From assembly GCA_900545085.1 (NCBI GenBank), contig UQXU01000035.1, forward strand, positions 1 through 17,123: a stretch of 17,123 bases of DNA, written 5' to 3'. A program made the translations under genes and the position numbers. This DNA comes from an uncultured Eubacteriales bacterium (lineage in GTDB: Bacteria; Bacillota; Clostridia; Christensenellales; Christensenellaceae). Within the stretch, counting starts at the first letter, position 1. Every line of letters begins with the position of its first letter. Under the pieces are notes generated by a model. It did not search any database, was not told where the DNA came from, and saw only the letters and a list, made by a program, of their open reading frames with translations. Below are positions 1 through 6,881 of this stretch, piece by piece.

Positions 1-64
1 TTAACAAATAAATCAACACATCTGCTCATATTTTAACGGAATAGACTCATGGCGATTTGATATA

Positions 65-850
65 TCACCTGTCCAGCTCACGATGAGCTTCTGCTACAGC
101 CGCCTTGACGTCTATCTCAGCTGCTTCACATTCACGCTTATAATAAGCTATATATTCGATATTTCCGTTAGGACCTTTTATAGGAGAATACGACAGAGCC
201 TGGGGCATAAATCCATACTCCTCAGCCGACGCAAACACCATTCGCACGACTTCTTCATGAACAGAGCTGTCGCGAACCACTCCTTTTTTGCCGACCTTTT
301 CACGCCCTGCTTCAAACTGCGGCTTTATCAGCGTAACCAGCTCGCTCACTCCTATACGTACTAACGCCGGAAATATAAGTTTCAACGATATAAAAGATAC
401 GTCTACACTTGCAAATTGCGCTCTGAGCTGCTCCTCTGTGAGATATCTCGCGTTGGTTCTTTCCATAACGACCACTCTGTCGTCACTGCGCAGGCTCCAT
501 GCCAGCTGCCCATATCCCACATCTACGGCAAACACCTTTACCGCGCCGTTCCTCAGCATAACGTCTGTAAATCCGCCTGTCGAAGCTCCTATATCAGCGC
601 ATATTTTCCCCTCCAGCGATAAGCCGAATTGATTCACCGCTTTTTCAAGCTTTAATCCTCCGCGGCTTACGTACTGTATCTCCGGCTGTTTGACCGTTAT
701 ATCTGCGTCATTCGGGAAATTCTCTCCCGCCTTTGTGACAACAGCTCCGCCCACGAATACCTCTCCGGCAAGTATCATTGCCTTTGCCTTTTCTCTGCTG
801 GGCGCGAGACCTTTCTCTACGAGAATTATATCCAGACGTGACTTTTGCAA
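65..850 (-). CDS. tlyA: TlyA-family rRNA 2'-O-methyltransferase / hemolysin A family
   Basis: The 261-residue product has an N-terminal S4 RNA-binding domain (about residues 4-65, beginning SRLDIILVEKGL) and an FtsJ/RrmJ-type Rossmann methyltransferase domain. The SAM-binding loop ADIGASTGGFTD is at 85-96. The family's K-D-K-E tetrad can be followed: Lys in GGLKLEKA, Asp in VDVSFISL, Lys in LIKPQFEAG, and Glu near the end in GPNGNIEY. TlyA enzymes 2'-O-methylate cytidines of 16S and/or 23S rRNA. The start is TTG (MQKSRLD) with a GAGG about 9 nt upstream. It lies 10 nt after oapA on the same strand, so the two are probably co-transcribed downstream of the OLE RNA. tlyA (yqxC) is a known neighbour of OLE/oapA in Firmicutes. 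Length is normal for the family (~270). The assignment is secure; the exact rRNA target is not. Confidence 0.95.
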   Translation of the reverse strand: MQKSRLDIILVEKGLAPSREKAKAMILAGEVFVGGAVVTKAGENFPNDADITVKQPEIQYVSRGGLKLEKAVNQFGLSLEGKICADIGASTGGFTDVMLRNGAVKVFAVDVGYGQLAWSLRSDDRVVVMERTNARYLTEEQLRAQFASVDVSFISLKLIFPALVRIGVSELVTLIKPQFEAGREKVGKKGVVRDSSVHEEVVRMVFASAEEYGFMPQALSYSPIKGPNGNIEYIAYYKRECEAAEIDVKAAVAEAHRELDR

Positions 851-860
851 TGCAAATTCC

Positions 861-1403
861 TCATTTCTTGCGGCTGAATACCGCTGCTATCTTACCCATC
901 GTCGCTACAATTTTTACGTTGTTCTTCATCGCAATCGTCTTTCCTGCGGCTTTGCCGGAGACTGTCACCGCGGCGATAATCGCCGAAATGGCTATTCCTA
1001 CCCACATTGAAGATTCGTCTCCGCTTAAAAACGAAAATTTCACGGCTATCGCCGCACCTGCCGCACCGCTGACTATGCCGCATATATCTCCTATGACGTC
1101 GTTGCAGATATTGCTCACTACGTCGGCGTTTTTCAAAAGTCTCAACGAGGACTGAGCGCTGTCCACCTTGCGAGAAGCCATAGATATAAAGGGCGTCTGC
1201 GCACAAGACGCGAACGCCACACCTACAATATCGAATAAAACTCCAATCGCAATTATGAGCAGCAGCACAAGAACAGCCGGAGCTGCGCTCAGCTCTGCCA
1301 AAAACACTTCAGATACTACACTAAACGCGGAAGAAATAATAAGCGTTATGAAAAAAATTTTCAACGCCCAAAAACGTATTCCTTTTTTCTTAGCTGCAGC
1401 CAA
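861..1403 (-). CDS. oapA: OLE-associated membrane protein OapA (CorB/DUF21-like)
   Basis: This is a 180-residue, very hydrophobic protein with a basic N-terminus (AAAKKKG). Membrane segments lie at about 12-32, 40-64, 105-125 (Gly/Ala-rich, around ICGIVSGAAGAA) and 132-152, with a basic C-terminal tail ending SRKK. The central stretch LLKNADVVSNICNDVIGDICGI is typical of the small proteins that automatic pipelines call 'Mg2+/Co2+ transporter CorB'. OapA is the membrane partner that holds OLE RNA at the cell membrane in Bacillus halodurans and is encoded directly after the ole gene. Here it lies 155 nt downstream of an OLE RNA candidate and 10 nt before tlyA, which is what makes OapA the best name. 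The start is TTG, with a perfect AGGAGG at 1411-1416 seven nt upstream. It could bind RNA or transport ions; the sequence alone does not decide. Confidence 0.85.
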   Translation of the reverse strand: MAAAKKKGIRFWALKIFFITLIISSAFSVVSEVFLAELSAAPAVLVLLLIIAIGVLFDIVGVAFASCAQTPFISMASRKVDSAQSSLRLLKNADVVSNICNDVIGDICGIVSGAAGAAIAVKFSFLSGDESSMWVGIAISAIIAAVTVSGKAAGKTIAMKNNVKIVATMGKIAAVFSRKK

Positions 1404-1440
1404 GATTTTTCCTCCTGAAAATTATAACCATGAACACATG

Positions 1441-1528
1441 TTCCCCGCCGCCTATAGAGACGGGGTGACGTCTATGGCTTCGCCCTTCGTCCAGTTGTTG
1501 AATGACGGGGCGATACCTCTTATTAAAC
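1441..1528. repeat. Palindromic dispersed repeat, copy A (between OLE RNA and oapA)
   Basis: This ~88-bp stretch contains small inverted repeats (CCCCGCCGCC..GGCG-type and GGCTTCGCC) and an 18-bp core at 1495-1512 that is identical to 9837-9854. The following bases CTTATT.AA are also shared. Both copies begin with a CCCC..CTATAG..GGGG hairpin about 40-85 bp before the core. The shape, a small hairpin followed by a TTGAAT-type end, resembles IS200/IS605/IS607-type right ends, or miniature elements derived from them. Copy A is shorter and more degenerate than copy B. No ORF is present inside it. It separates the OLE 3' end from the oapA ribosome site. Confidence 0.6.
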
Positions 1529-1558
1529 AAAAGAAAATCAGCAAAACAAAAAAATAAA

Positions 1559-2140
1559 GATGGCGGCATATCGGATTAACATTGCGGCTCTGGTCCAGTA
1601 GATTTTCTCCCCGGTCTGCTCCCCGTCGCCGATAGGAGCGGTTTCCCTTTAAAGACCGGTTCGCAAGGTTGCCCGTTGCGCGACTGAATTACCGTTATCG
1701 TCCACACTACAATCTCCAAATATGCCGAATACAGCCTAGGAGCTTTCCTCAACAGCACACATCCGGCTTCTATCCTCTTTTGCCAATCGCAATTTCATCA
1801 GCTAAAACGCACGTAGACCCGCCCTTGGCCATGGGGGCCGGGCGTGCTCACTGAATCCCTTAACGTCAACTCAAGGCAGGCTACACTGCACACAGCTGCA
1901 AACCGCATAGCAGGTTTATATCCCATTCAGTAAAGAGTCGGTGCTCTCCACCTACAGGGTCTCCACGGAAGATGGGTTATAGCCTATATGCCGTTACAGG
2001 CCGCCCATAAACCTTAACTCCCAGCATCAGCCCCCGATTGGGCATCAGCGGCCAACACAAGGAACTTCATCGATATGCCCTTGACGGATTTTTAGCCCCG
2101 CCTTCGAAGCCGGCAGTACCGACTAGGATACTGCGCCATC
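1559..2140 (-). ncRNA. ole: OLE RNA (ornate large extremophilic RNA)
   Basis: This is a gene-free, highly structured block of 582 nt, close to the ~600 nt of known OLE RNAs, immediately upstream of oapA and tlyA, the diagnostic OLE neighbourhood. A closing P1 stem is visible: GATGGCG (minus strand, 2140-2134) pairs perfectly with CGCCATC (1565-1559). The flanking A-rich 5' side (AAAAAAC) and U-rich 3' side (TTTATTTTTTTG) extend it and would form a terminator-like tail. Inside are many GC-rich helices separated by conserved-looking purine-rich loops, for example GGGGGCTGATGCTGGGAG near 2036-2019. No reading frame of credible length exists. OLE RNA forms a membrane complex with OapA and is linked to cold, ethanol and Mg2+ stress tolerance. 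The call rests on size, context and the P1 stem; no covariance-model score was obtained. Confidence 0.85.
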
Positions 2141-2161
2141 AATATTGTTTTTTAAAACATA

Positions 2162-2180
2162 TCCGCAAAAAAACTGCGGA
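2162..2180 (-). other. Short hairpin in the 5' leader of the OLE transcript
   Basis: TCCGCA and TGCGGA form a perfect 6-bp stem around a T-rich 7-nt loop. It lies between the predicted start of transcription (~2185) and the P1 stem of OLE RNA. It is not followed by a clean T-run on the minus strand, so it is more likely a 5'-end structure than a terminator. Confidence 0.5.
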
Positions 2181-2182
2181 TA

Positions 2183-2198
2183 GTAAAATTAATTTTAC
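2183..2198. promoter_or_regulatory. Perfect 16-bp palindrome over the OLE -10 box (operator candidate)
   Basis: GTAAAATTAATTTTAC is a perfect inverted repeat covering the -10 hexamer and the expected start region. Its position would let a dimeric repressor block OLE transcription. No regulator is identified, and AT-rich palindromes can arise by chance in AT-rich promoters. Confidence 0.4.
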
Positions 2199-2220
2199 CA
2201 CAACGCACACCGCTTTGCAA
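2192..2220 (-). promoter_or_regulatory. Sigma-A type promoter of OLE RNA
   Basis: On the minus strand a -35 box TTGCAA (2220-2215) is followed by a 17-nt spacer and a -10 box TAAAAT (2197-2192). Start of transcription is expected near 2185, about 45 nt before the P1 stem. The -10 box lies inside a perfect 16-bp palindrome (2183-2198). Confidence 0.7.
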
Positions 2221-2259
2221 CATATTGAGTGTTAATTAAGTGTTACTAAACAGACATGT

Positions 2260-2282
2260 AAAAGACGCCGCATCACGGCGTC
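2260..2282 (-). terminator. Intrinsic terminator of the TnpB-like gene / 3' RNA
   Basis: A perfect 7-bp stem GACGCCG/CGGCGTC with a 5-nt loop (2264-2282) is followed on the minus strand by TTTT. It ends the transcript that starts at the TnpB-like gene promoter and separates it from the OLE promoter ~45 bp further on. Confidence 0.8.
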
Positions 2283-2440
2283 TCTGTTCTGATAGCTGCT
2301 GTTTCAGCTCTAAAATCAGAGCCCCTGCTCGGCAGGATTCAACCGCCTCTCCCGAATTTCTCGCGGGAGGCAGTATTCGACGCCGCAGCCTCTGTCCGGG
2401 TAATCCCAACATGCGCCGATAAATTTATTTAAACTGTTTT
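2283..2440 (-). ncRNA. Structured 3' RNA after the TnpB/Cas12-like gene (omegaRNA-like candidate)
   Basis: Between the stop codon of the TnpB-like gene and its terminator lie ~160 nt with no ORF but several helices on the minus strand. One is a long imperfect hairpin with arms GCCTCCCG and CGGGAGAGGC around 2371-2345. It is followed by GGTTGAATC, then a small CCTGC/GCAGG hairpin, then GCTCTGATTTTAGAGC. TnpB guide RNAs (omegaRNA/reRNA) are made from exactly this position, the 3' end of tnpB and the transposon right end, and commonly end in a hairpin followed by TTGAA-type or TTCA-type bases, after which the guide begins. That would put a guide near 2338-2320. The role is inferred from position and shape; it could also be an ordinary structured 3' UTR. 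Confidence 0.4.
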
Positions 2441-2442
2441 AT

Positions 2443-4026
2443 CTACATTTCCCTGACAACCGCGACCGAAAGCCTTACATCCTCCATGTTAAAAAGCTTT
2501 TGATATAAGCTGTATCTCTTCTTTTGCTGCTCGGTAGTCAGCCCTCTGAAGAACAGCGGCGCTTCACGCATATCTGATATGTGCTCCTGCAAAAACTGGT
2601 AAAACTGCCCCTGAGCCATAACAGTGTCTTGAGTTTCAAATTTTATACCCAAAATTTCATTGTAAAACACCAAAGTATCGCCTTTGCCCTTGCGCACTCT
2701 AAAAGTCACCTTGCGCTTTCTGTACGATTCCAAAATATTTGATAAATTTCTGCTTCCGACTTCTTCTATACAGCCATAATATCCGCAAGATGAGCACATA
2801 AACTCTTTTTCTGATATTCTGTTGCGCTGGGTGTTTCTCCCGCATTCCGGACAAGTATGGAAAACTCCTCTGGGGCTGACAAGTATCGGAGCCGGCAATC
2901 CCGCAAGCTCCAGTTTATATGCCGACATAGCTATTACTTTATTGTACTCCCCTGCCGTCAATAACGGCAGCTTGCCTTCAAAAGCTATATTATCCGCCTT
3001 TTCTCCCAGTTTATACGCCACAACCTGAGCTTTATGCCGCAGAGCCAAGGCACAAATGTCATTCGCCAAGGCGTGGTACAACTGTTTGTCCGGCTTTCCG
3101 CCTGATGGATAAAGAAGCTTTCCGCTGAACGGCTGGTCCAGCGCTATAGAATACCTGAGCTGACCCTTGAGACTTCGACAAACTCCCAGCGTCGTCACAG
3201 GCTTTATCTGCGGGCTTTCGCAGCACTTTATGTTTATAAGGATATAATAGTCTTTGCCCTTAGCAGTAAGGCGTGCCGTCTTAAGCATTTCAGGATGCTC
3301 TCGGCAATGCTTCAGCATTTTGCGCTGCCATTTTCCCGTCTCAAGAGGCACGATAATATACCTTTCCTGTCTGTTATCCTCAGGGAGGTATTCCCTCTCT
3401 CCCGGAGCTATGTATTCAAGCTGAGTTGCCCCTCGTTTTATGTTCCCGCGTCTCTTCTTGCTTTTGACATTCATCAGGTATAGCTTAGCGTAGTATCTGT
3501 CATTCTCCCTGTCGTACAGCAGACAGTAGTCTCTGGTCTTTGCATATCTGCCGAACAGAATGGATTTTCTCTTATTATATTTCCCATATACCCTGCTGAG
3601 AAATATATCTAATCTGCGCCGTCCCATCTCATCGCAGTCGTATCTCTCTATCGCATTGAAAACTGCATCATTCAGCTGTTCTTCATTCAACGTAAGTAAC
3701 GGATACCCTGCGTTGTTCTGGCGTTTTGCAATAGTTAGATAGCCTATAACCCAAGAAGCATAGTCCATCTTCAAAGAATCCTTAAACGGTTCCACTCCAA
3801 ATTTATTCAGCTCTTGCAACTCTTTTTTATCTATTAGAGCTGCTACGCGCCTCATCCTGCCTCTGCCCGCACGTTCCGCCTCGCTGCGGATGCGCCTGAT
3901 GCGGTCATGCGTGCTGTCCAGCAAGTATTGCAGAGCGTAGCTGTAGTTCAGCAGAGCCTCATCCATTATGCGGCGCTTGGTTTTTGACGGATTATGAAGT
4001 TTTAGTTGGAGAGTTTTGACTACCAT
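2443..4026 (-). CDS. TnpB/Cas12-like protein with a catalytically dead RuvC domain (possible domesticated RNA-guided DNA binder)
   Basis: The 527-residue protein has the end layout of TnpB and small Cas12 proteins. Residues 1-265 form a helical/basic N-terminal part. A RuvC-like core begins at 277, with an insertion rich in helices (RuvC II region 316-345). The VSPRGVFHTCPECG segment (383-396) and zinc ribbon C392-x2-C395...C411-x2-C414 follow. The NLSNIL segment (427-432) matches the RuvC III tail (NAAxNIL). All three acidic catalytic positions are replaced: GIDLGLK reads GVCRSLK (Asp to Cys283), VVVEDL reads VVAYKL (Glu to Tyr338), and DxNAA reads GSRNL (Asp to Gly424). About 95 residues of unknown nature follow the core. 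ATG 4026 is chosen because AAAGGGGG precedes it and a promoter lies at 4055-4083; the open frame upstream overlaps the ATPase end. It has no tnpA neighbour and no CRISPR array. The family is supported by motifs; the function is inferred. Confidence 0.8.
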   Translation of the reverse strand: MVVKTLQLKLHNPSKTKRRIMDEALLNYSYALQYLLDSTHDRIRRIRSEAERAGRGRMRRVAALIDKKELQELNKFGVEPFKDSLKMDYASWVIGYLTIAKRQNNAGYPLLTLNEEQLNDAVFNAIERYDCDEMGRRRLDIFLSRVYGKYNKRKSILFGRYAKTRDYCLLYDRENDRYYAKLYLMNVKSKKRRGNIKRGATQLEYIAPGEREYLPEDNRQERYIIVPLETGKWQRKMLKHCREHPEMLKTARLTAKGKDYYILINIKCCESPQIKPVTTLGVCRSLKGQLRYSIALDQPFSGKLLYPSGGKPDKQLYHALANDICALALRHKAQVVAYKLGEKADNIAFEGKLPLLTAGEYNKVIAMSAYKLELAGLPAPILVSPRGVFHTCPECGRNTQRNRISEKEFMCSSCGYYGCIEEVGSRNLSNILESYRKRKVTFRVRKGKGDTLVFYNEILGIKFETQDTVMAQGQFYQFLQEHISDMREAPLFFRGLTTEQQKKRYSLYQKLFNMEDVRLSVAVVREM

Positions 4027-4054
4027 AGCGCCCCCTTTTCTACGCTTTATTTCA

Positions 4055-4083
4055 ATTTTACTGTATGTAAAAAGATTAATCAA
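4055..4083 (-). promoter_or_regulatory. Promoter of the TnpB/Cas12-like gene
   Basis: TTGATT (4083-4078), a 17-nt spacer, then TAAAAT (4060-4055) on the minus strand. The expected start is near 4048, giving a ~22-nt leader that contains the AAAGGGGG ribosome site. It lies just after the ATPase terminator, so the gene is its own transcription unit. It also fixes ATG 4026 rather than the further upstream in-frame starts. Confidence 0.75.
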
Positions 4084-4137
4084 GCGCTGAGTTTTTATTT
4101 TACTAAAAAATAATTTGCTACGCTCTTTAAAATAAAA

Positions 4138-4169
4138 CGGTCTCTGTTTTTCGAAAAAGTCAGAGACCG
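4138..4169 (-). terminator. Terminator of the P-type ATPase gene
   Basis: A perfect 9-bp stem CGGTCTCTG/CAGAGACCG begins 24 nt after the ATPase stop codon and is followed on the minus strand by TTTTATTTTAAAG. The loop contains the complementary runs CTTTTT and GAAAAA, which lengthen the stem. Confidence 0.85.
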
Positions 4170-4192
4170 CTTCTTTAGTTTTGTATAAAGTC

Positions 4193-6559
4193 TTATTCTT
4201 CCTCGATCGCCTGCGACAGCTTTCGCAAAGCATATTTCTTAGCGACAACATCTCCTACTCTTACGAGCAGCGGGAGAGTCGCAACGAGCACCGCAAGAAG
4301 TATCCACATAGTCAGAGTCATTGGCTCGATATAGAAGAACGGTCCCGTAATCGTCACTGCAAGCACAAATACTACAAGCACCATGGCGAGCAATATACCA
4401 CGCAATAAATTAGGTTTCCAACATGCCTGCGCCAAGGCCGCATAAGTCACTGCGGCTACAAACAGTACACAAATTGTACTTATCTGCTCTGTGCTCAAAG
4501 AGAGCAGATTTCCGATCTGAGTTACCAACACAACACCCAACGCAGCAGCCACGCCCATGGACAGCGCACGAGACAGTATATTTACCAAAAAGTTCCCGCG
4601 TATTCGGTTTTTGTTAGGCTGAAACGCCAGAACAAACGATGGGAATCCGACGATAAGACTGGTGATAAGCGTAAGCTGTATTGGAACAAACGGATATGAT
4701 CCGGGCAGAAAAACAAAGAGAAACGCAAGTAAAGTTGAATATGTAGTCTTTATTATAAACATTACTGATGAACGTTCCAGGTTATTTATAGCTCTTCGCC
4801 CTTCCATAACCACATTATACATAGACCCGAAATTAGAATCCAGCAGAACTATCTGCGATGCGTTTCTGGCTGCGTCGCTGCCGGACGCCACGGCAATCGA
4901 GCAATCCGCCTCACGCAAGGCCAAAACGTCATTAACTCCGTCTCCCGTCATTGCGACTGTCCTGCCTTTCGCTTTCAAAGCTTTTATCAGAACCAACTTC
5001 TGATCCGGTGTTACTCTGCCGAAAACGCTGTACCGTGTCGCTGCCTCTGCCAGTTCATCGTCACTGAGACCTGATACATCTATATATTTATTTGCGTTTT
5101 TAAGCCCCGCCGCCTCTGCAACTCTGGAGACCGTGAGCGCATTATCTCCGGATATAACCTTTATGTCTACGTCCTCTCGCTCGAAGAACGCTAAAGTCTC
5201 AGGAGCTTCTTTCCTGATAGCATCCTTCATAACAATAATTGCAATCGGAACAGCGGCTTCAGGTCTGGCATCTGTTATCAGCTCTCCGCACTTCGTCAAG
5301 ATCAGCACACGCTTGCCCCTGCTCTGATACTCGCTCAGCTTTTCTGTAAGCGTTTCATCTGCATCCAGCAGATATTCCGACGCACCCACGGCGTATTTGC
5401 CTCGTTCTCCAAAATCCGCTCCGCTCCATTTTGCTTTAGACGAAAACGGATATATTTTTACCGCAGTCCAATCGCTTTCCCCGCCTGTAAATTCACGCAT
5501 TGCATTAAAGGTCGCATTATTGTCGTCGAGATTCGCCACTATAGCTCCCAACACTTCTGCAGCATCGCAGCTATCGTCAAGAGGCAATATTTCTTCTACG
5601 ACTATGCTGCCTTCGGTTATCGTTCCCGTCTTATCCAGACAAAGCGTATCGACACGAGCTAAAGTCTCAATGCAGTATAAATCCTGAACAAGCGTCTTTT
5701 TCCGTGAAAGTCGTATTGTACCCATCGCCATTACCACGCTTGTCAACAGTACCAGCCCTTCAGGAATCATGCCTATCATCGCGGCAACCGTATGGGATAC
5801 GGCAGCGGAAAGCTCCTGATCCGAGATAATGTACTCGTTGGCAAACAAAAGCAGGCCAACCGGAATAACGAGTATGCCTATAAATTTGATAAGCTTGCGC
5901 ACTGATCTCAATATCTCTGACTGAGTCTTTTTGGAACCTGAAGCCCCTATCATGATTTTAGCAGCTGTAGAATCCTCCCCGACTCTAATAGCCTGCGCGT
6001 GGACAGAACCGGAAACTACAAACGTACCTGAAGAAAGCTCATCGCCTATCCCTTTTTCTATTTGATCCGATTCGCCCGTCAGCAGCGATTCGTCTACGCT
6101 GCACTCCCCGGATGTTACCACAAAATCCGCGCAAATCTGATCTCCCGCTCTGAATACGGCGACATCCCCTAAAACAAGTTCGTCTGTCTCAATGTCTCGC
6201 TCTTTTCCCTCGCGCAATACGTGCGCTTTGGGCGCAGATATCAACGAAAGCTTACGTATGGCATGGCGCGATCTCAGTTCCTGAAAAGTGCCTATCACCG
6301 CATTGCAAATTATTATGCCCATAAAAAATGCGTTTCGATATGCCCCTACAGACACAACAATAATTGCAAGCGCCAAATTTATAGCGTTAAAAAACGTACA
6401 TAAATTTTCTTTAAAAATTCTGCCAACAGATTTCGTTTTTACTTCTACCCGTTTGTTCGACTTGCCTTCGGCTTTTCTCTTCTGAGCTTCCGCTTCGGTC
6501 AGCCCGCCGGGTCCGGTCGCCGATCCGTATTCCTCATCAAAATGCAAATTCTTTTCCAA
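4193..6559 (-). CDS. P-type cation-transporting ATPase, CtpE-like
   Basis: This 788-residue membrane pump couples ATP hydrolysis to cation transport through a phosphorylated Asp. Motifs in order: a first pair of membrane segments (53-95); actuator domain with LLTGES (159-164); membrane helices with the ion-site motif MIGMIPEGL (261-269); phosphorylation motif DKTGTIT (309-315); a short nucleotide-binding domain with KGR-type loop (415-417) and SGDNALTVSRV (470-480); hinge MTGDGVNDVLALRE (537-550); and six C-terminal helices. The IPEGLVLL signature and compact size match the CtpE group, which in mycobacteria imports Ca2+. The ion here is an inference. The start is TTG at 6559, with GAGGAGGA five nt upstream. 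It is divergent from the aroF leader and ends in a good terminator, so it is probably monocistronic. Confidence 0.9.
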   Translation of the reverse strand: MEKNLHFDEEYGSATGPGGLTEAEAQKRKAEGKSNKRVEVKTKSVGRIFKENLCTFFNAINLALAIIVVSVGAYRNAFFMGIIICNAVIGTFQELRSRHAIRKLSLISAPKAHVLREGKERDIETDELVLGDVAVFRAGDQICADFVVTSGECSVDESLLTGESDQIEKGIGDELSSGTFVVSGSVHAQAIRVGEDSTAAKIMIGASGSKKTQSEILRSVRKLIKFIGILVIPVGLLLFANEYIISDQELSAAVSHTVAAMIGMIPEGLVLLTSVVMAMGTIRLSRKKTLVQDLYCIETLARVDTLCLDKTGTITEGSIVVEEILPLDDSCDAAEVLGAIVANLDDNNATFNAMREFTGGESDWTAVKIYPFSSKAKWSGADFGERGKYAVGASEYLLDADETLTEKLSEYQSRGKRVLILTKCGELITDARPEAAVPIAIIVMKDAIRKEAPETLAFFEREDVDIKVISGDNALTVSRVAEAAGLKNANKYIDVSGLSDDELAEAATRYSVFGRVTPDQKLVLIKALKAKGRTVAMTGDGVNDVLALREADCSIAVASGSDAARNASQIVLLDSNFGSMYNVVMEGRRAINNLERSSVMFIIKTTYSTLLAFLFVFLPGSYPFVPIQLTLITSLIVGFPSFVLAFQPNKNRIRGNFLVNILSRALSMGVAAALGVVLVTQIGNLLSLSTEQISTICVLFVAAVTYAALAQACWKPNLLRGILLAMVLVVFVLAVTITGPFFYIEPMTLTMWILLAVLVATLPLLVRVGDVVAKKYALRKLSQAIEEE

Positions 6560-6706
6560 AACTCCTCCTCATTCGATAAATCGAATTATAGTGATAATTT
6601 TACCACATATCGGCACTAAAAACACTATACTGTTTGTGAAAGTGTCATAAATGTTATGTGATTATCTGATATTTTTAAGATATAAAAAGAATTTCAAAGC
6701 GACAGC

Positions 6707-6735
6707 TTGACAAAGAAAGAAAAAGCTGTTATGCT
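6707..6735 (+). promoter_or_regulatory. Promoter of the leader-peptide / aroF-tyrA operon
   Basis: Consensus -35 TTGACA (6707-6712), a 17-nt spacer, and -10 TATGCT (6730-6735). The expected start is near 6742, so the transcript carries ~390 nt of leader before aroF, holding two small ORFs and two terminators. Confidence 0.85.
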
Positions 6736-6769
6736 TAAATCGAGCATAGGCTCAGGAGGTTTTTGTATC

Positions 6770-6850
6770 ATGTTTAATTTCAACGCAAACGCATATTATT
6801 ACGCCGGCTATTATTGCGGGCTTGTTTGTGTTTGCAGCGATTTGTCATGA
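6770..6850 (+). CDS. Leader peptide 1 (Tyr/Phe-rich, attenuation)
   Basis: This 26-codon ORF has a good AGGAGG about 10 nt before its ATG. The peptide begins MFNFNANAYYYAGYYCG and carries five Tyr and two Phe codons in its first 15 positions. Such codon runs ahead of an aromatic amino acid operon mark a ribosome-stalling leader peptide that senses charged tRNA-Tyr (and perhaps tRNA-Phe). A terminator lies 31 nt after the stop codon. Right after the stop, TCCGAA (6852-6857) can pair with TTCGGA (6878-6883), which overlaps the first bases of the terminator stem. A ribosome that reaches the stop would hide TCCGAA and let the terminator form; a ribosome stalled at Tyr codons would leave it free. 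The YYYAGYY motif recurs in leader peptide 2. Confidence 0.85.
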   Translation: MFNFNANAYYYAGYYCGLVCVCSDLS

Positions 6851-6881
6851 TTCCGAAATCTGATTATGCAGAATAACTTCG

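Noticed and set aside
1..64. A possible start of a further gene after tlyA (ATG at 29 on the minus strand, reading MSRCVDLFV).
   Set aside because: There is no clear ribosome site and only nine codons are visible before the window edge, so it cannot be supported.
861..1403. Annotation of the small membrane protein as a CorB magnesium/cobalt transporter.
   Set aside because: It lacks the CBS and CorC domains of such transporters, and its position after an OLE RNA fits OapA better.
1559..2140. The GC-rich structured block as rRNA, RNase P RNA or tmRNA.
   Set aside because: None of the hallmark conserved segments of those RNAs is present; size, end-pairing and neighbours match OLE RNA.
2300..2340. 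The bases GATTTTAGAGCTGAAACAGC (minus strand), which look like part of a Cas9 repeat/tracr RNA.
   Set aside because: The likeness is short, and there is no cas9, array or anti-repeat partner; taken as coincidence.
2240..2422. A 60-codon plus-strand frame in the 3' RNA region.
   Set aside because: It is antisense to a structured, terminator-containing region, has no ribosome site and has a Ser/Arg/Cys-rich random-like translation.
4027..4251. A 75-codon N-terminal extension of the TnpB-like protein.
   Set aside because: It overlaps the ATPase end, contains that gene's terminator, and lies upstream of the promoter at 4055-4083. ATG 4026 has the good ribosome site.
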